Below, one piece after another: positions 26,008 to 35,492 of a DNA stretch of 64,000 bases. The notes under the pieces are model-generated. The model did not search any database. It saw only the letters and a program-made list of their open reading frames with translations, and was not told where the DNA came from. Origin of the DNA: Bacteroidaceae bacterium. Its GTDB lineage: Bacteria; Bacteroidota; Bacteroidia; Bacteroidales; Bacteroidaceae. Every line of letters begins with the position of its first letter. Within the stretch, counting starts at the first letter, position 1. The stretch lies in the NCBI GenBank assembly GCA_902362375.1, contig CABIVS010000007.1, positions 186,001 through 250,000 on the forward strand, read 5' to 3'. The translations under genes were made by a program, and so were the position numbers.

Positions 26008-27447
26008 TTAAAGTAGCGGAGCCAATAAACGCACGATAGACTCCGCAGCTTTTTGTCTCCACGAACGTCTGACCCAATTCTTAAAAAAGATTTGTGTACT
26101 TTCTCGCTGATCCTGAAGAAATATCTCTTTCATTTCAAGGGCTGTTTCTACGTCATACATAAAGGCATTCACTTCAAAATTGTGCTCAAAGCTACGAAAG
26201 TCAACATTAGTAGACCCCACTGTGGAAAGCATGTCATCTGAAACCATGAGCTTAGAATGCAGAAAGCCCCTCTTATAAAAATAGACTTTAACACCTGCCT
26301 GCATCACATCTGCCAAATAAGAACGCGATCCAAGATGAGTAATCCAATTATCGGCACGTTCCGGTAACATTAAGCGCACATCTACCCCGGACAATGCAGC
26401 TGTTTGCATAGCAGCTAATATTTGCTCTGTAGGCAAGAAATAAGGGGTTTGCATATAGAAATATTTTTTTGCACTGGTAATGGCAACCGTCAAGCCCTGC
26501 ATGATTTCTTTCCAGGGTCCGATAGGCTCACTCGTGACAATTTGCGCTAAAGAATTTCCACAAGAATCAATCTTTGGAAAATAACGGGAAGCAGTTATCA
26601 GCGTACGGTCTACAAAATACCAATCGAGCAGAAAAGCCGTTTGCAGACCGTGCACAGCCTTCCCTTCCAGCATGATATGCGTATCACGCCAAACTCCCCA
26701 AGAAAAGCCACGCATATAGCGTTCTGCCAGATTCATTCCCCCAACAAAACCCACACGCCCGTCAATGACAACAATCTTTCTATGGTTCCGGTAATTCACT
26801 CTACTGGTAAATAAGGGAAAACGTACCTTTAAAAAGCTCCTGACCTCTATACCGGCATTACGCATTTCTTCGAAAAAGCGGTTAGGCACATGCCAGCAAC
26901 CTACATCATCATAGATCACCCGCACTTCAACTCCTTGAGAAGCCTTTTCTATCAGTACGTCTCTGACCAGACGTCCAATAGCATCATCCTCAAAGATATA
27001 ATATTCCATATGGATATGCTGCTTCGCTTTTTGTAGTTCGCGCAATAATGATTGGAGTTTGGTATATCCTTCGGTATAGATTGCCACACGATTTCCCTCA
27101 AATGGAAATGCCTGATTTGTTTGCTGGAAAAGTTGAATAAGACGGGAGTATTCATAGGGAACATCCGAACAATCCTGTGCCAGATATTCGGCCATTGGTT
27201 TCTTTAATAGGCGGTCATAACTTTTTTGCCCGATGATACGCTCACGACGCTGGCTCCGGCCAAAGAAAAAATAAAAGACAAGCCCGACAATAGGTAAGAA
27301 AAGTAATATGAGTATCCATGCCATCGTTTTAACCGGATTCCGGTTGTCAAGAATGATAATGACAATCGTACCGATAATGGCTCCAAAATAAAGAATATCA
27401 AAAGCTACTGTTGCTATCTGGCTAAGCATATAGTTCCAATCAATCAT
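26008..27447 (-). CDS. cls: Cardiolipin synthase
   Basis: Joins two phosphatidylglycerols to form cardiolipin at the inner membrane. The 479-residue protein has two N-terminal membrane helices (about 15-33 and 42-62). Two phospholipase D HKD motifs follow: H222-x-K224-x4-D229 (HRKIVVIDGRVGFVGG) and H397-x-K399-x4-D404 (HSKLMVSDDMLSTVGS). The order and spacing are those of ClsA-type enzymes. It is monocistronic on the minus strand with a good promoter directly upstream. Confidence 0.95.
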   Translation of the reverse strand: MIDWNYMLSQIATVAFDILYFGAIIGTIVIIILDNRNPVKTMAWILILLFLPIVGLVFYFFFGRSQRRERIIGQKSYDRLLKKPMAEYLAQDCSDVPYEYSRLIQLFQQTNQAFPFEGNRVAIYTEGYTKLQSLLRELQKAKQHIHMEYYIFEDDAIGRLVRDVLIEKASQGVEVRVIYDDVGCWHVPNRFFEEMRNAGIEVRSFLKVRFPLFTSRVNYRNHRKIVVIDGRVGFVGGMNLAERYMRGFSWGVWRDTHIMLEGKAVHGLQTAFLLDWYFVDRTLITASRYFPKIDSCGNSLAQIVTSEPIGPWKEIMQGLTVAITSAKKYFYMQTPYFLPTEQILAAMQTAALSGVDVRLMLPERADNWITHLGSRSYLADVMQAGVKVYFYKRGFLHSKLMVSDDMLSTVGSTNVDFRSFEHNFEVNAFMYDVETALEMKEIFLQDQRESTQIFFKNWVRRSWRQKAAESIVRLLAPLL

Positions 27448-27478
27448 AGGAATCTCCTTTCATACAGATACTGAACAA

Positions 27479-27509
27479 CAAATATAGAGTAAATTATCGG
27501 ATTAACAAA
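27479..27509 (-). promoter_or_regulatory. Complete Bacteroides promoter for cardiolipin synthase
   Basis: Read on the minus strand, TTTG (27509-27506) and TATATTTG (27486-27479) are separated by exactly 19 bases, matching the Bacteroides -33/-7 consensus. The -7 box lies 32 bases before the start codon. The -33 box touches the outer end of the terminator of the upstream gene. Confidence 0.75.
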
Positions 27510-27552
27510 GAAGTCCCGGTGACAACATTGAATGTTGTGCCGGGACTTTCTT
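27508..27552. terminator. Terminator after the beta-barrel gene
   Basis: AAGTCCCGG (27511-27519) pairs with CCGGGACTT (27540-27548), and the inner CAACATT pairs with AATGTTG. The result is a long stem with one small bulge, followed by T-rich sequence on the minus strand. It ends transcription from the 27580-30504 gene. Confidence 0.85.
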
Positions 27553-27579
27553 CGTTTTATTTGAATCTATTACGCTACT

Positions 27580-30504
27580 TCAGAATGGTCTGCCACCTCC
27601 ATAGCCTCCACCACGTGGGCCACGCGGACCACCACCATCAAAACCACCATGACGCATATTGCCACGGGCTTCTTTATTTCCAAAAATATTCAGGCGATAA
27701 GAGAAACGAAGCATACAATAACTATTAATTCCATTATATTCGGAAACAGAACGCATATCGGCTGTCAACGAACGGCTGATATTGGATTGCTGCCGCAAAA
27801 TATCATATACTTCAAAACTGATGGTTGCAGCATTGCCTTTCAGGAAGTTCTGGGCAATCTGCGCATTCCAGATAAGTTCATTCTTATTCATACTAGCATC
27901 ACGATAACCACGGCGTGCGTTATTAGTTATATTGGTTGACAACGTCATACTCCAAGGTAAAGAGATATTAGTGCTTGCACCATAACCAAATGTATAAGGT
28001 TCCTGGTTATTTTCCGGACGCAGTTTGTTTCGTTCAAAGTTATAGTTAATCGAACCATTCAAGGTAAATTCAAACCAGTCGTTACGAAAAGTTCCATTCA
28101 GATTCTCTCCTAAAGTCAATGTTGTACTGGTGTTCTTGTCATTTATCTTGGTATCGTCATTGAAAAGGTAAGAAACCGCATTGGTATAGTTGGCACGAGA
28201 GAAAGAATTTATAGTGAAACGCTTATCTTTCAATGCTGTATTGAACCCAAACATACCCATCGCATTCCAGTTTCCGTTGATATTCTCCGGTTTAACTGTT
28301 ACTCCACCAGTACTCTGATTGTAAGTAGTGGCATTGGTAATATTGTTTTGAGTCATATTCAAGTTTGCATGAGCCATTATGCCACGCTGTTTATCTGCAT
28401 TATAAGTATTGTAGAACAAACGCATAGAATGAGAGAAGGAAGGCTTCAATCCCGGATTACCCTTACGAATGTTCAACGGATTAGAATCATCGGTTACATC
28501 CAGCAAATTTTCCATACTCGGCTGGCTTGCACGTCCCCGATAAGTAAAGCGTAACTGGCTGACTTTAGAGAATCTGTAACGAAAATCAACATTAGGAGCA
28601 AAATTGAACACATTTCTTTTTACTACAGTATCTACTTCAGCTTTCTTATAATCTAATCTGGTATTCTGCGGTTGCAGAGACACTCCAAAGTTCAATCGAT
28701 ATTTCTCGCGGATAATATTCAACCCTGCATTAATATCATGGTTATAGTATTTATATTGAGCATATTTACTCAAATCTCTATCCTTATTCTCTTCATATCC
28801 TTCAGGTAGACCATCACCAAAATTCCAAAACCAATCCTGTCCTTTATCTGCATCAGGAATCAAACTGTACGTACTTCTATCGCTTTCACTATACTTATAT
28901 TGAAATTTATAGCGGAACTGTAAAAAAGTAGCTCTCGCAATCGGCTCACTATAAGTCAGTTCGGCAGTATAATCATAACTTTTGGTTGGAGAAGTAGTAT
29001 ACTGTTTACGTTCATCATCTTCTTTTTTTGCATTATCATCAAAATAACGCGTCAATGATTCACTAAACTGTTCGCTATCATTATCTCCATAACTAAATGT
29101 ACCACGGAAAGTGATGTTTCGTCCCTGATTATTCAATCTACGATTCAGCTGTAAAGAAGCATTTGCAGAGAGACTCTGACCTTCTGATTCTGATTCACTG
29201 TTGCTGGCGTTGACACGAATAGCTTCTAAAGGATCATCTGTACTCCCCCAGAAAATCTTATTCAAAAACTCATTAGGATTAGACACCAAATTAAATGGAT
29301 CTCCATTAAAAGTACCCGATTCGGAAATAGAATAACTGTTAGACTTTCCATAAGAAACGTTCGGACGGAAAATGATGTTTGTCAATGTATCCGGTTTCCA
29401 TTCCAAACGGAAGTCGGCATTGAAGTTTGTATTTTTATTACGGCCTTTACTGTTTGAGTTGGAGTACGAATTTCCATTTTGCAGGAAACGTTCCGAGTAG
29501 TTTGTAGATGTTGCATCCCGGTCACTGAAATTATAACGGGCACTACCTCCCAGTTCCAGCTTATCAGTCTGAGTAGCAAAGTTAGCTCCAAGCATCTTGG
29601 TAGCAGTCAAACCATTGCTATTCCGGAAACGAGGGCCACCACCTCCACCTGAGAATCCTTGATCGTTCACATTATTGGCCGAACCAATTAAAGAGAATTG
29701 GCTATTATCGACAAAACGGTTCAACATCAAGTTACTTCCATAACGGTCTTCTGTACCACCAGCAACACTTGCGTTACCAAACCAACCTTGATTCATTCCT
29801 TTCTTCACTTTCAGGTCGAGAACGGTTTCTTCTTCCCCATCATCTATTCCGGTGACACGTGCCAAGTCCGATTTTTTATCGTATGTTTTCAGTTTATCAA
29901 TCATGTTGACCGGCAAGTTCTTCAATCCGGTTTTCACATCACCCCCAAAGAACTCTTTACCATCTACCATAATCTTCTTTACTTCTTTACCATTGATTTT
30001 GACATTACCGTCATCATCAATCTCTGCTCCCGGAAGTTTCTTTACCAATTCTTCGAGCATCGCTCCTTCCGGAGTACGATAAGCAGCCGAATTATATTCC
30101 AGAGTATCTTCTTTTACGGTCACCTGCGGAGCTTCGGCAGTAATCACTGCTTCTTTCAGCATAACAGCATCCGGATCTAATGCAATGGTCCCCATCTTTT
30201 TATCGGTGGCATTAGCAGATAATTGTACTGGTACGAGTTTGGTACGAAACCCGATATAGGAAACTTTCAACACATATTTCCCGGCTTTTACTTTGGGGAG
30301 AGTGAACCATCCCTGATTACTACTGGCTATACCAGCGGCATAAGCGCTATCAGGCAATGATAACAATTGAACTGTAGCCTGCGCTGCAGGCTCTTTTGTG
30401 TCGGCTTCCACCACACGTCCCGAAACGGTAATTACCTTATTCTGTGCAAAAATTGAGAAGGTGCATAGCAACATCAGCACCAACCCTGCTGAAAATCTTT
30501 TCAT
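27580..30504 (-). CDS. Large outer-membrane beta-barrel protein (CarboxypepD_reg + TonB-type plug)
   Basis: A 974-residue outer-membrane protein with signal peptide (ending IFAQ). A carboxypeptidase-regulatory-like domain (about 24-115) is followed by a plug-like region (about 120-230, with GDVKTGLKNLPVNMIDKLKT) and an OMP_b-brl_3-type barrel with many asparagine-rich strands. The C-terminus is a glycine-rich tail (GGPRGPRGGGYGGGRPF) that is not a typical barrel end. There is no adjacent SusD, so it is not a glycan SusC. The family is widespread in Bacteroidetes but the ligand is unknown. It is monocistronic with its own terminator. Confidence 0.88.
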   Translation of the reverse strand: MKRFSAGLVLMLLCTFSIFAQNKVITVSGRVVEADTKEPAAQATVQLLSLPDSAYAAGIASSNQGWFTLPKVKAGKYVLKVSYIGFRTKLVPVQLSANATDKKMGTIALDPDAVMLKEAVITAEAPQVTVKEDTLEYNSAAYRTPEGAMLEELVKKLPGAEIDDDGNVKINGKEVKKIMVDGKEFFGGDVKTGLKNLPVNMIDKLKTYDKKSDLARVTGIDDGEEETVLDLKVKKGMNQGWFGNASVAGGTEDRYGSNLMLNRFVDNSQFSLIGSANNVNDQGFSGGGGGPRFRNSNGLTATKMLGANFATQTDKLELGGSARYNFSDRDATSTNYSERFLQNGNSYSNSNSKGRNKNTNFNADFRLEWKPDTLTNIIFRPNVSYGKSNSYSISESGTFNGDPFNLVSNPNEFLNKIFWGSTDDPLEAIRVNASNSESESEGQSLSANASLQLNRRLNNQGRNITFRGTFSYGDNDSEQFSESLTRYFDDNAKKEDDERKQYTTSPTKSYDYTAELTYSEPIARATFLQFRYKFQYKYSESDRSTYSLIPDADKGQDWFWNFGDGLPEGYEENKDRDLSKYAQYKYYNHDINAGLNIIREKYRLNFGVSLQPQNTRLDYKKAEVDTVVKRNVFNFAPNVDFRYRFSKVSQLRFTYRGRASQPSMENLLDVTDDSNPLNIRKGNPGLKPSFSHSMRLFYNTYNADKQRGIMAHANLNMTQNNITNATTYNQSTGGVTVKPENINGNWNAMGMFGFNTALKDKRFTINSFSRANYTNAVSYLFNDDTKINDKNTSTTLTLGENLNGTFRNDWFEFTLNGSINYNFERNKLRPENNQEPYTFGYGASTNISLPWSMTLSTNITNNARRGYRDASMNKNELIWNAQIAQNFLKGNAATISFEVYDILRQQSNISRSLTADMRSVSEYNGINSYCMLRFSYRLNIFGNKEARGNMRHGGFDGGGPRGPRGGGYGGGRPF

Positions 30505-30587
30505 TTACCTTATTTACGATTATATTAGTAGCAATAACAATGTCTTTTTGACAAATCGAATCGCAAAAGGTTTAATTGAAAAGAAAA

Positions 30588-30992
30588 TTATCTTTTAAAG
30601 AATCGATCAACAAGCGCTTTTTTAAGACCAAATTCCAAACAAAGCACATTAAAAACCAAAAAGGTCAAGAAAGAGGAAGTATCAACATTAATCACATCTC
30701 CTTGCATTACACGCCACAACATGCCACCAAAGACGAACAAGAATGTTAAAAAGATAGCATTACGAACAGCTGAATTACGAATCTGCTCCGTTTCCCGGCT
30801 CTCATTTTTACTGAATGCAAAGATTATCAACAAGCATCCTGCCATCATCAATAACTTTGTGCATTCTTTATAAAACAGCAAGTTATTATCGGTCACCACT
30901 CCCTGCATCACTAGAATAAAAGGGATGAACAGAGCTACCAACAAGACAACATATCCTAAAGGACGACAATATACAGGTAATAATGCTTTCAT
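30588..30992 (-). CDS. Small integral membrane protein, unknown function
   Basis: The supported start is the ATG at 30992 (MKALLPVYCRPLGYVVLLV), giving 134 residues. A longer frame reaching into aroB is not credible, as it would overlap the aroB start. About four hydrophobic helices are visible: YVVLLVALFIPFILVM, LLMMAGCLLIIFAF, AIFLTFLFVFGGMLW and FLTFLVFNVLCLEF. It ends in a basic tail (KKALVDRFFKR). It is divergent from aroB, with both -7 boxes within 36 bases. Function not recognised. Confidence 0.75.
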   Translation of the reverse strand: MKALLPVYCRPLGYVVLLVALFIPFILVMQGVVTDNNLLFYKECTKLLMMAGCLLIIFAFSKNESRETEQIRNSAVRNAIFLTFLFVFGGMLWRVMQGDVINVDTSSFLTFLVFNVLCLEFGLKKALVDRFFKR

Positions 30993-31012
30993 GATTGAAC
31001 GTTTTAATGAGA

Positions 31013-31020
31013 CAAAAGTA
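31013..31020 (-). promoter_or_regulatory. -7 box for the small membrane protein
   Basis: On the minus strand this reads TACTTTTG, matching TAnnTTTG, 20 bases before the start at 30992. It lies back-to-back with the aroB -7 box. Confidence 0.5.
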
Positions 31021-31040
31021 AGTAAAAAAAATATTTTATA

Positions 31041-31048
31041 TACATTTG
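31041..31048 (+). promoter_or_regulatory. -7 box for aroB
   Basis: TACATTTG matches TAnnTTTG, 23 bases before the aroB ATG. No clear -33 element is seen. Confidence 0.55.
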
Positions 31049-31071
31049 CAGAGTAAAAAAGCAAAAGAATC

Positions 31072-32133
31072 ATGAGTAAACAAGAAGTTATTCTCTGCGA
31101 AAGCTTGGAAACGAGCCTCGGTCGTGCCATTGAGTTATGCCCGCATGACAAACTATTCGTCCTCACAGACGAGCATACCCAGCGTCTTTGCCTTCCTTCC
31201 TTAAAGGCATCAGGTCTACTGAAAGATGCTGTAGAAATCTGTATCGGAGCCGAAGACGTACATAAAACGATGGAAACGCTTGCCTCCGTCTGGATGGCAT
31301 TAAGTACTCAAGGAGCTACCCGCCACTCTTTGCTTATCAATCTTGGAGGAGGAATGGTGACGGATCTCGGAGGTTTTGCCGCAGCCACATTTAAACGTGG
31401 TATTTCCTATATCAATATCCCCACTACTCTACTGGCTATGGTAGATGCATCAGTAGGTGGTAAAACAGGAATCAACTTCAACGGACTGAAAAATGAAATC
31501 GGTGCCTTTGCTCCGGCAAACAGTGTACTGATTGAAACAGAATTCCTGCGTACACTGGATGCATACAATTTTTTCTCCGGATATGCTGAAATGCTAAAGC
31601 ATGGTTTGATTAGCAATACGGCACATTGGGTGGAATTACTCAATTTCAATACTTCTAATATTGACTATACAGCTCTCAAACAATTAGTAGGTCAATCGGT
31701 ACAAGTGAAAGAAAACATCGTAGAACAGGATCCCTTTGAACATGGAATCCGCAAGGCATTAAATTTGGGACACACTGTGGGACATGCATTCGAAAGCATG
31801 GCATTGGCAGAGGAGCGCCCTGTATTGCATGGATATGCAGTAGCTTGGGGAATCGTATGCGAACTGTATCTTTCTCATCTCAAAGTAGATTTCCCGAAAG
31901 AGAAAATGAGACAAACGATCCAATTTATCAAGGACAATTATGGCGTTTTTACTTTCGATTGCAAAAAATACGACCAACTATATGCATTCATGACACATGA
32001 CAAAAAGAATACTTCAGGCACAATTAATTTCACTCTACTGAAGGATATCGGAGATATTTGCATCAATCAAACTGCCGATAAGGACACTATTTTCGAGATG
32101 CTCGACTTCTATCGTGAATGTATGGGAATTTAA
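31072..32133 (+). CDS. aroB: 3-dehydroquinate synthase
   Basis: Second step of the shikimate pathway: converts DAHP to 3-dehydroquinate using NAD and a divalent metal. The 353 residues, a normal length, show the NAD-binding GGGMVTDLGGFAAATFKRG, the DASVGGKTGINF substrate loop, and the three metal ligands: Glu in GYAEMLKHGL, His in LGHTVGHAFE and His in LHGYAVAWG. It is monocistronic and followed by a strong terminator. Confidence 0.97.
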   Translation: MSKQEVILCESLETSLGRAIELCPHDKLFVLTDEHTQRLCLPSLKASGLLKDAVEICIGAEDVHKTMETLASVWMALSTQGATRHSLLINLGGGMVTDLGGFAAATFKRGISYINIPTTLLAMVDASVGGKTGINFNGLKNEIGAFAPANSVLIETEFLRTLDAYNFFSGYAEMLKHGLISNTAHWVELLNFNTSNIDYTALKQLVGQSVQVKENIVEQDPFEHGIRKALNLGHTVGHAFESMALAEERPVLHGYAVAWGIVCELYLSHLKVDFPKEKMRQTIQFIKDNYGVFTFDCKKYDQLYAFMTHDKKNTSGTINFTLLKDIGDICINQTADKDTIFEMLDFYRECMGI

Positions 32134-32159
32134 TCCGACACCGGAGAGATTACATAATA

Positions 32160-32189
32160 AAAGGGAATGAAGTAAACTTCATTCCCTTT
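32160..32189 (+). terminator. Intrinsic terminator after aroB
   Basis: AAAGGGAATGAAG (32160-32172) pairs perfectly with CTTCATTCCCTTT (32177-32189) around a 4-base loop, giving 13 base pairs followed by a C/T-rich stretch. It lies between convergent aroB and the AraC regulator and can serve both. Confidence 0.9.
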
Positions 32190-32239
32190 CTCTTCCCAAT
32201 CCCTATAAATAATTGACAATTGTGCGACAATTGCCCGCG

Positions 32240-33109
32240 CTATTGTTCTAAATTACTCATTCGATACTGCGAAAGCGACATACCTGTATGCTTTCTAAAA
32301 AAACGTCCAAGCGACGATTGATTCGCAAAGTTCGTTTTTATGGCTATTTCCTGAATATTCAGGTTTGTATTCTTCAATAAAGCCTTGATTTCTAATATGA
32401 TGTATTCGACTATCCAATCTTTAGCAGATTTCCCGCTTGTTTCCTTGATTACCATAGTCAGGTATTTGGAAGTAATACACAGTTTATCTGCATAAAAAGC
32501 TACATCCTTATTCTCCTTAAAATGCTTCATGATAAGCCCAAAGAATTTATTAGCTAATTCTTCTTTACGGGTATCCCTGCGGACAGTCATCAAGGTCGAT
32601 TCCTTTTGATAAGCATTGAACAGTTCCAGATACAGATACCTCAACAAATGAATAATCAGCTCCCGCCTATATATATCTTGAGAAGTAACTTTATCTTTTA
32701 TCATACCCAGATAATTATACATCCGAGGAATGTCGCGTTCCGATTGCGGATACCAATAATGACTCCGCATATAGAAAAAGAAATGCGGAGAAAATCGGGG
32801 CACACCACTTAACGCATCACTAAACAGTGAAGTAGATATTACCATCGTAACGGTCGAAAAATCTTCACTTGGCTCACTAAATGAGACAAATTGTCCGGGT
32901 AATAATATAATCAATTCCTCCGGTTGTATCCAGTGTACATCCTCATGCACTGTGATTTTAGCCCTTCCACTTAAACAATAAATAATCAATGCTGATTGAT
33001 TATTAGAAGGATAAGAAGTCAGAGGAAGATACTTCAGATTTTGATAAAACTTAAAATCGTCACCCAGGACGTATATCTCTAATGTCTCTCTATTTTTAAT
33101 GTCTAACAT
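32240..33109 (-). CDS. AraC-family transcriptional regulator
   Basis: A 289-residue regulator. The N-terminal half (about 1-150) is a cupin-like ligand-sensing domain (IIYCLSGRAKITVHEDVHWI, EELIILLPGQFVSF). The C-terminal double helix-turn-helix (about 190-285) contains ITSKYLTMVIKETSGKSAKDWI and ends with the family signature SSLGRFFRKHTGMSLSQYR. No neighbouring gene obviously belongs to its regulon. The effector is unknown. Confidence 0.93.
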   Translation of the reverse strand: MLDIKNRETLEIYVLGDDFKFYQNLKYLPLTSYPSNNQSALIIYCLSGRAKITVHEDVHWIQPEELIILLPGQFVSFSEPSEDFSTVTMVISTSLFSDALSGVPRFSPHFFFYMRSHYWYPQSERDIPRMYNYLGMIKDKVTSQDIYRRELIIHLLRYLYLELFNAYQKESTLMTVRRDTRKEELANKFFGLIMKHFKENKDVAFYADKLCITSKYLTMVIKETSGKSAKDWIVEYIILEIKALLKNTNLNIQEIAIKTNFANQSSLGRFFRKHTGMSLSQYRMSNLEQ

Positions 33110-33529
33110 TTAACACCTTTCTAAACTAAGTCTTTTTACAAATGTATAACTTCCTAATTTACCACACACCAAAATTGGAAATATAGTATCATACTAGGGA
33201 AATCAAACACCTTTTATTTGCATTAATTTATAAACAAACTCACTGATTGTTAGTTCATTTGTCATTTTCCTATTTAGTTTTATTATAGACTTCCCTACTT
33301 TTTATAGTGTTTTTAGGACAGGAAAAGGATTAATGCTTTCAAATGAAAAATAAGCAGATTGTTTTCCAATTCAAGCAAAATTAAAAAATGTACTTTTATA
33401 TCACATAAGAGGCAATCAAAAGAACTACTAACTCATTGAGAAAAAGATTTGCATAGTCCCAAGAAAGACTAATAATCAGAATAATAGCTATAAATCGGCA
33501 CAATTCATACTAGAAAAATCAACGGATTA
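33110..33529. other. AT-rich intergenic region
   Basis: No gene is seen. A minus-strand TACATTTG (33146-33139) lies 30 bases upstream of the AraC gene and is a probable -7 box; its -33 TTTG is 23 rather than 19 bases away. The rest is AT-rich, with no clear repeats or ORFs. Confidence 0.5.
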
Positions 33530-33560
33530 TTTGCTATTTAAAAATTAATCAGTACTTTTG
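33530..33560 (+). promoter_or_regulatory. Complete Bacteroides promoter for tRNA-Pro
   Basis: TTTG at 33530-33533 and TACTTTTG at 33553-33560 are separated by exactly 19 bases, matching the -33/-7 consensus. The -7 box ends 11 bases before the tRNA 5' end. Confidence 0.8.
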
Positions 33561-33571
33561 CATCCGCAATT

Positions 33572-33646
33572 CGGGGTGTAGCTCAGCCCGGTTAGAGTAC
33601 TCGTCTGGGGGGCGAGTGGTCGCTGGTTCGAATCCAGTCACCCCGA
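33572..33646 (+). tRNA. tRNA-Pro (anticodon GGG)
   Basis: A full cloverleaf can be drawn. The acceptor CGGGGTG pairs with CACCCCG, and the discriminator base is A. The anticodon stem CTCGT/GCGAG encloses the loop CTGGGGG with anticodon GGG. The T arm carries GGTTCGAATCC. The CCA end is not encoded. It reads CCC and CCU proline codons. Confidence 0.96.
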
Positions 33647-33703
33647 CTGGTGAAAGAGGTTAGAAGCCGAATGGGTTCTGACCTCTTTTTATTTAAAAAA
33701 ACA

Positions 33704-34924
33704 ATGAAAGAAGATCCTAGACATATCCGCATCAGTGAATACAATTATCCTCTTCCGGATGAACGTATTGCTAAATTCCCGTTGCCTATCCGCGACCAGT
33801 CCAAACTCCTAATATATCGTCGGGGGGAAGTAAGTGAGGATATCTTCACCTCTTTACCGGAATATCTTCCGCAAGGCAGTCTGATGATATTCAATAATAC
33901 GAAAGTCATTCAAGCACGTCTTCATTTCCGGAAAGAAACAGGAGCACTGATTGAAGTATTCTGCCTCGAACCGATTCAGCCGAATGATTATGTATTAAAC
34001 TTCCAACAGACAGAACATGCCGCCTGGCTTTGTATGATCGGTAACCTGAAAAAATGGAAAGATGGAGAATTAAAACGAGAAATGACAGTCAAAGGACTTG
34101 CAATCACATTAACCGCCGCCAGAGGAGAATGCAGAGGAACCAGTCACTGGGTAAATTTTTCATGGGATAATCCGGAAGTGACGTTTGCCGATATTCTTGA
34201 AGTATTCGGAGAACTTCCTATCCCTCCTTACTTAAACCGGAATACGGAAGAAAGTGATAAGGAAACTTATCAGACTGTTTACTCTAAGATTAAAGGTTCG
34301 GTAGCGGCGCCTACGGCCGGTTTACATTTCACCCCGCGAGTGTTGGATGCACTACAGGAGAAAAGCATCGATCTTGAAGAGTTAACATTACATGTAGGAG
34401 CCGGAACATTCAAACCCGTAAAAAGTGAAGAGATCGAAGATCATGAAATGCATACAGAATATATATCGGTCAATCGGAGCACAATTAAAAAACTAATAGA
34501 CCATGACGGTTGTGCCATTGCCGTAGGAACGACTTCTGTACGCACTCTCGAAAGCTTGTATCACATTGGAGTTATTTTAGCAGATCACCCGGACGCTACT
34601 GAAGAAGAATTGCACGTCAAACAGTGGCAGCCTTATGAAAAATACGATCAGATACCTCCGGTGGTTGCACTACAAAAGATATTGGGTTATCTCGATAGAA
34701 ATGGACTCGAAGCACTCCATACCAGTACACAAATTATTATAGCTCCTGGATATCAGTACAAGATAGTGAAAGCGATGGTCACTAACTTTCATCAGCCACA
34801 AAGTACCCTGCTATTATTGGTTTCTGCTTTCGTAAAAGGAAACTGGCGTGCGATTTATGATTACGCTTTAGCACATGATTTCCGATTCCTAAGTTATGGA
34901 GATTCTTCCTTATTAATACCATAA
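33704..34924 (+). CDS. queA: S-adenosylmethionine:tRNA ribosyltransferase-isomerase
   Basis: Adds the epoxycyclopentane-precursor ring from SAM to preQ1 in tRNA during queuosine synthesis. The supported start is the ATG at 33704 (MKEDPRHIRISEYNY); the earlier in-frame ATG would begin a few bases from the tRNA end. This gives 406 residues, longer than the usual 350 or so. Family segments are present: IFNNTKVIQARLHF, KGSVAAPTAGLHFT, HVGAGTFKPVKSEEIEDHEMH and GTTSVRTLES. The extra length is spread through the middle. It lies just downstream of tRNA-Pro and may be read through from its promoter. Confidence 0.92.
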   Translation: MKEDPRHIRISEYNYPLPDERIAKFPLPIRDQSKLLIYRRGEVSEDIFTSLPEYLPQGSLMIFNNTKVIQARLHFRKETGALIEVFCLEPIQPNDYVLNFQQTEHAAWLCMIGNLKKWKDGELKREMTVKGLAITLTAARGECRGTSHWVNFSWDNPEVTFADILEVFGELPIPPYLNRNTEESDKETYQTVYSKIKGSVAAPTAGLHFTPRVLDALQEKSIDLEELTLHVGAGTFKPVKSEEIEDHEMHTEYISVNRSTIKKLIDHDGCAIAVGTTSVRTLESLYHIGVILADHPDATEEELHVKQWQPYEKYDQIPPVVALQKILGYLDRNGLEALHTSTQIIIAPGYQYKIVKAMVTNFHQPQSTLLLLVSAFVKGNWRAIYDYALAHDFRFLSYGDSSLLIP

Positions 34925-34973
34925 ATTTCTACACCCAATAGAATCGATCTAGTTCACTAAAAACAAAAGCACA

Positions 34974-35492
34974 ATGTTAAGCGATAATAATCAAGAAATG
35001 TTCCCCATCGTAGACGAACAAGGAAATATCACCGGAGCAGCCACTCGTGGGGAATGTCATAGCGGCAGCAAACTACTTCATCCAGTAGTCCATCTTCATA
35101 TTTTCAATACCCGTGGAGAGTTGTATCTGCAGAAACGTCCCGAATGGAAAGACATCCAACCGGGGAAATGGGATACAGCGGTAGGTGGACATATTGACTT
35201 GGGCGAAAGCGTAGAAATCGCTCTAAAGAGAGAAGTCCATGAAGAATTAGGCATCACGGACTTTACTCCTGAACTACTTACTAATTATATTTTCGAATCC
35301 GAACGTGAAAAAGAACTTGTCTTTGTTCACAAGACTGTTTACGATGGAGAAATCCATCCCAGTGAAGAACTGGACGGAGGACGATTCTGGACCATTGAAG
35401 AAATAAAAGAGAACTTAGGAAAAGGGATTTTTACTCCCAATTTCGAAAGCGAATTGCAGAAAGTCTCTCTTATTCCTTCTCTATCCAAGTAA
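34974..35492 (+). CDS. Nudix hydrolase
   Basis: A 172-residue cytoplasmic protein with a complete Nudix box, GX5EX7REUXEEXGU, at residues 72-94 (G72, E78, REVHEELGI 86-94). The upstream segment HLHIFNTRGELYLQKR resembles the isopentenyl-diphosphate isomerase-like/YfcD branch of Nudix enzymes. The substrate cannot be decided from sequence. Its 3' end overlaps the convergent glutathione peroxidase gene by 23 bases. Confidence 0.92.
   Translation: MLSDNNQEMFPIVDEQGNITGAATRGECHSGSKLLHPVVHLHIFNTRGELYLQKRPEWKDIQPGKWDTAVGGHIDLGESVEIALKREVHEELGITDFTPELLTNYIFESEREKELVFVHKTVYDGEIHPSEELDGGRFWTIEEIKENLGKGIFTPNFESELQKVSLIPSLSK

Noticed and set aside
30993..31166. N-terminal extension of the small membrane protein
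   Set aside because: It would run through the promoter and start of aroB; MKALLPVY at 30992 with a -7 box 20 bases upstream is the better start.
33650..33703. Earlier in-frame start of queA
   Set aside because: It lies only a few bases after the tRNA end and adds residues not resembling QueA; the start at 33704 matches the family.
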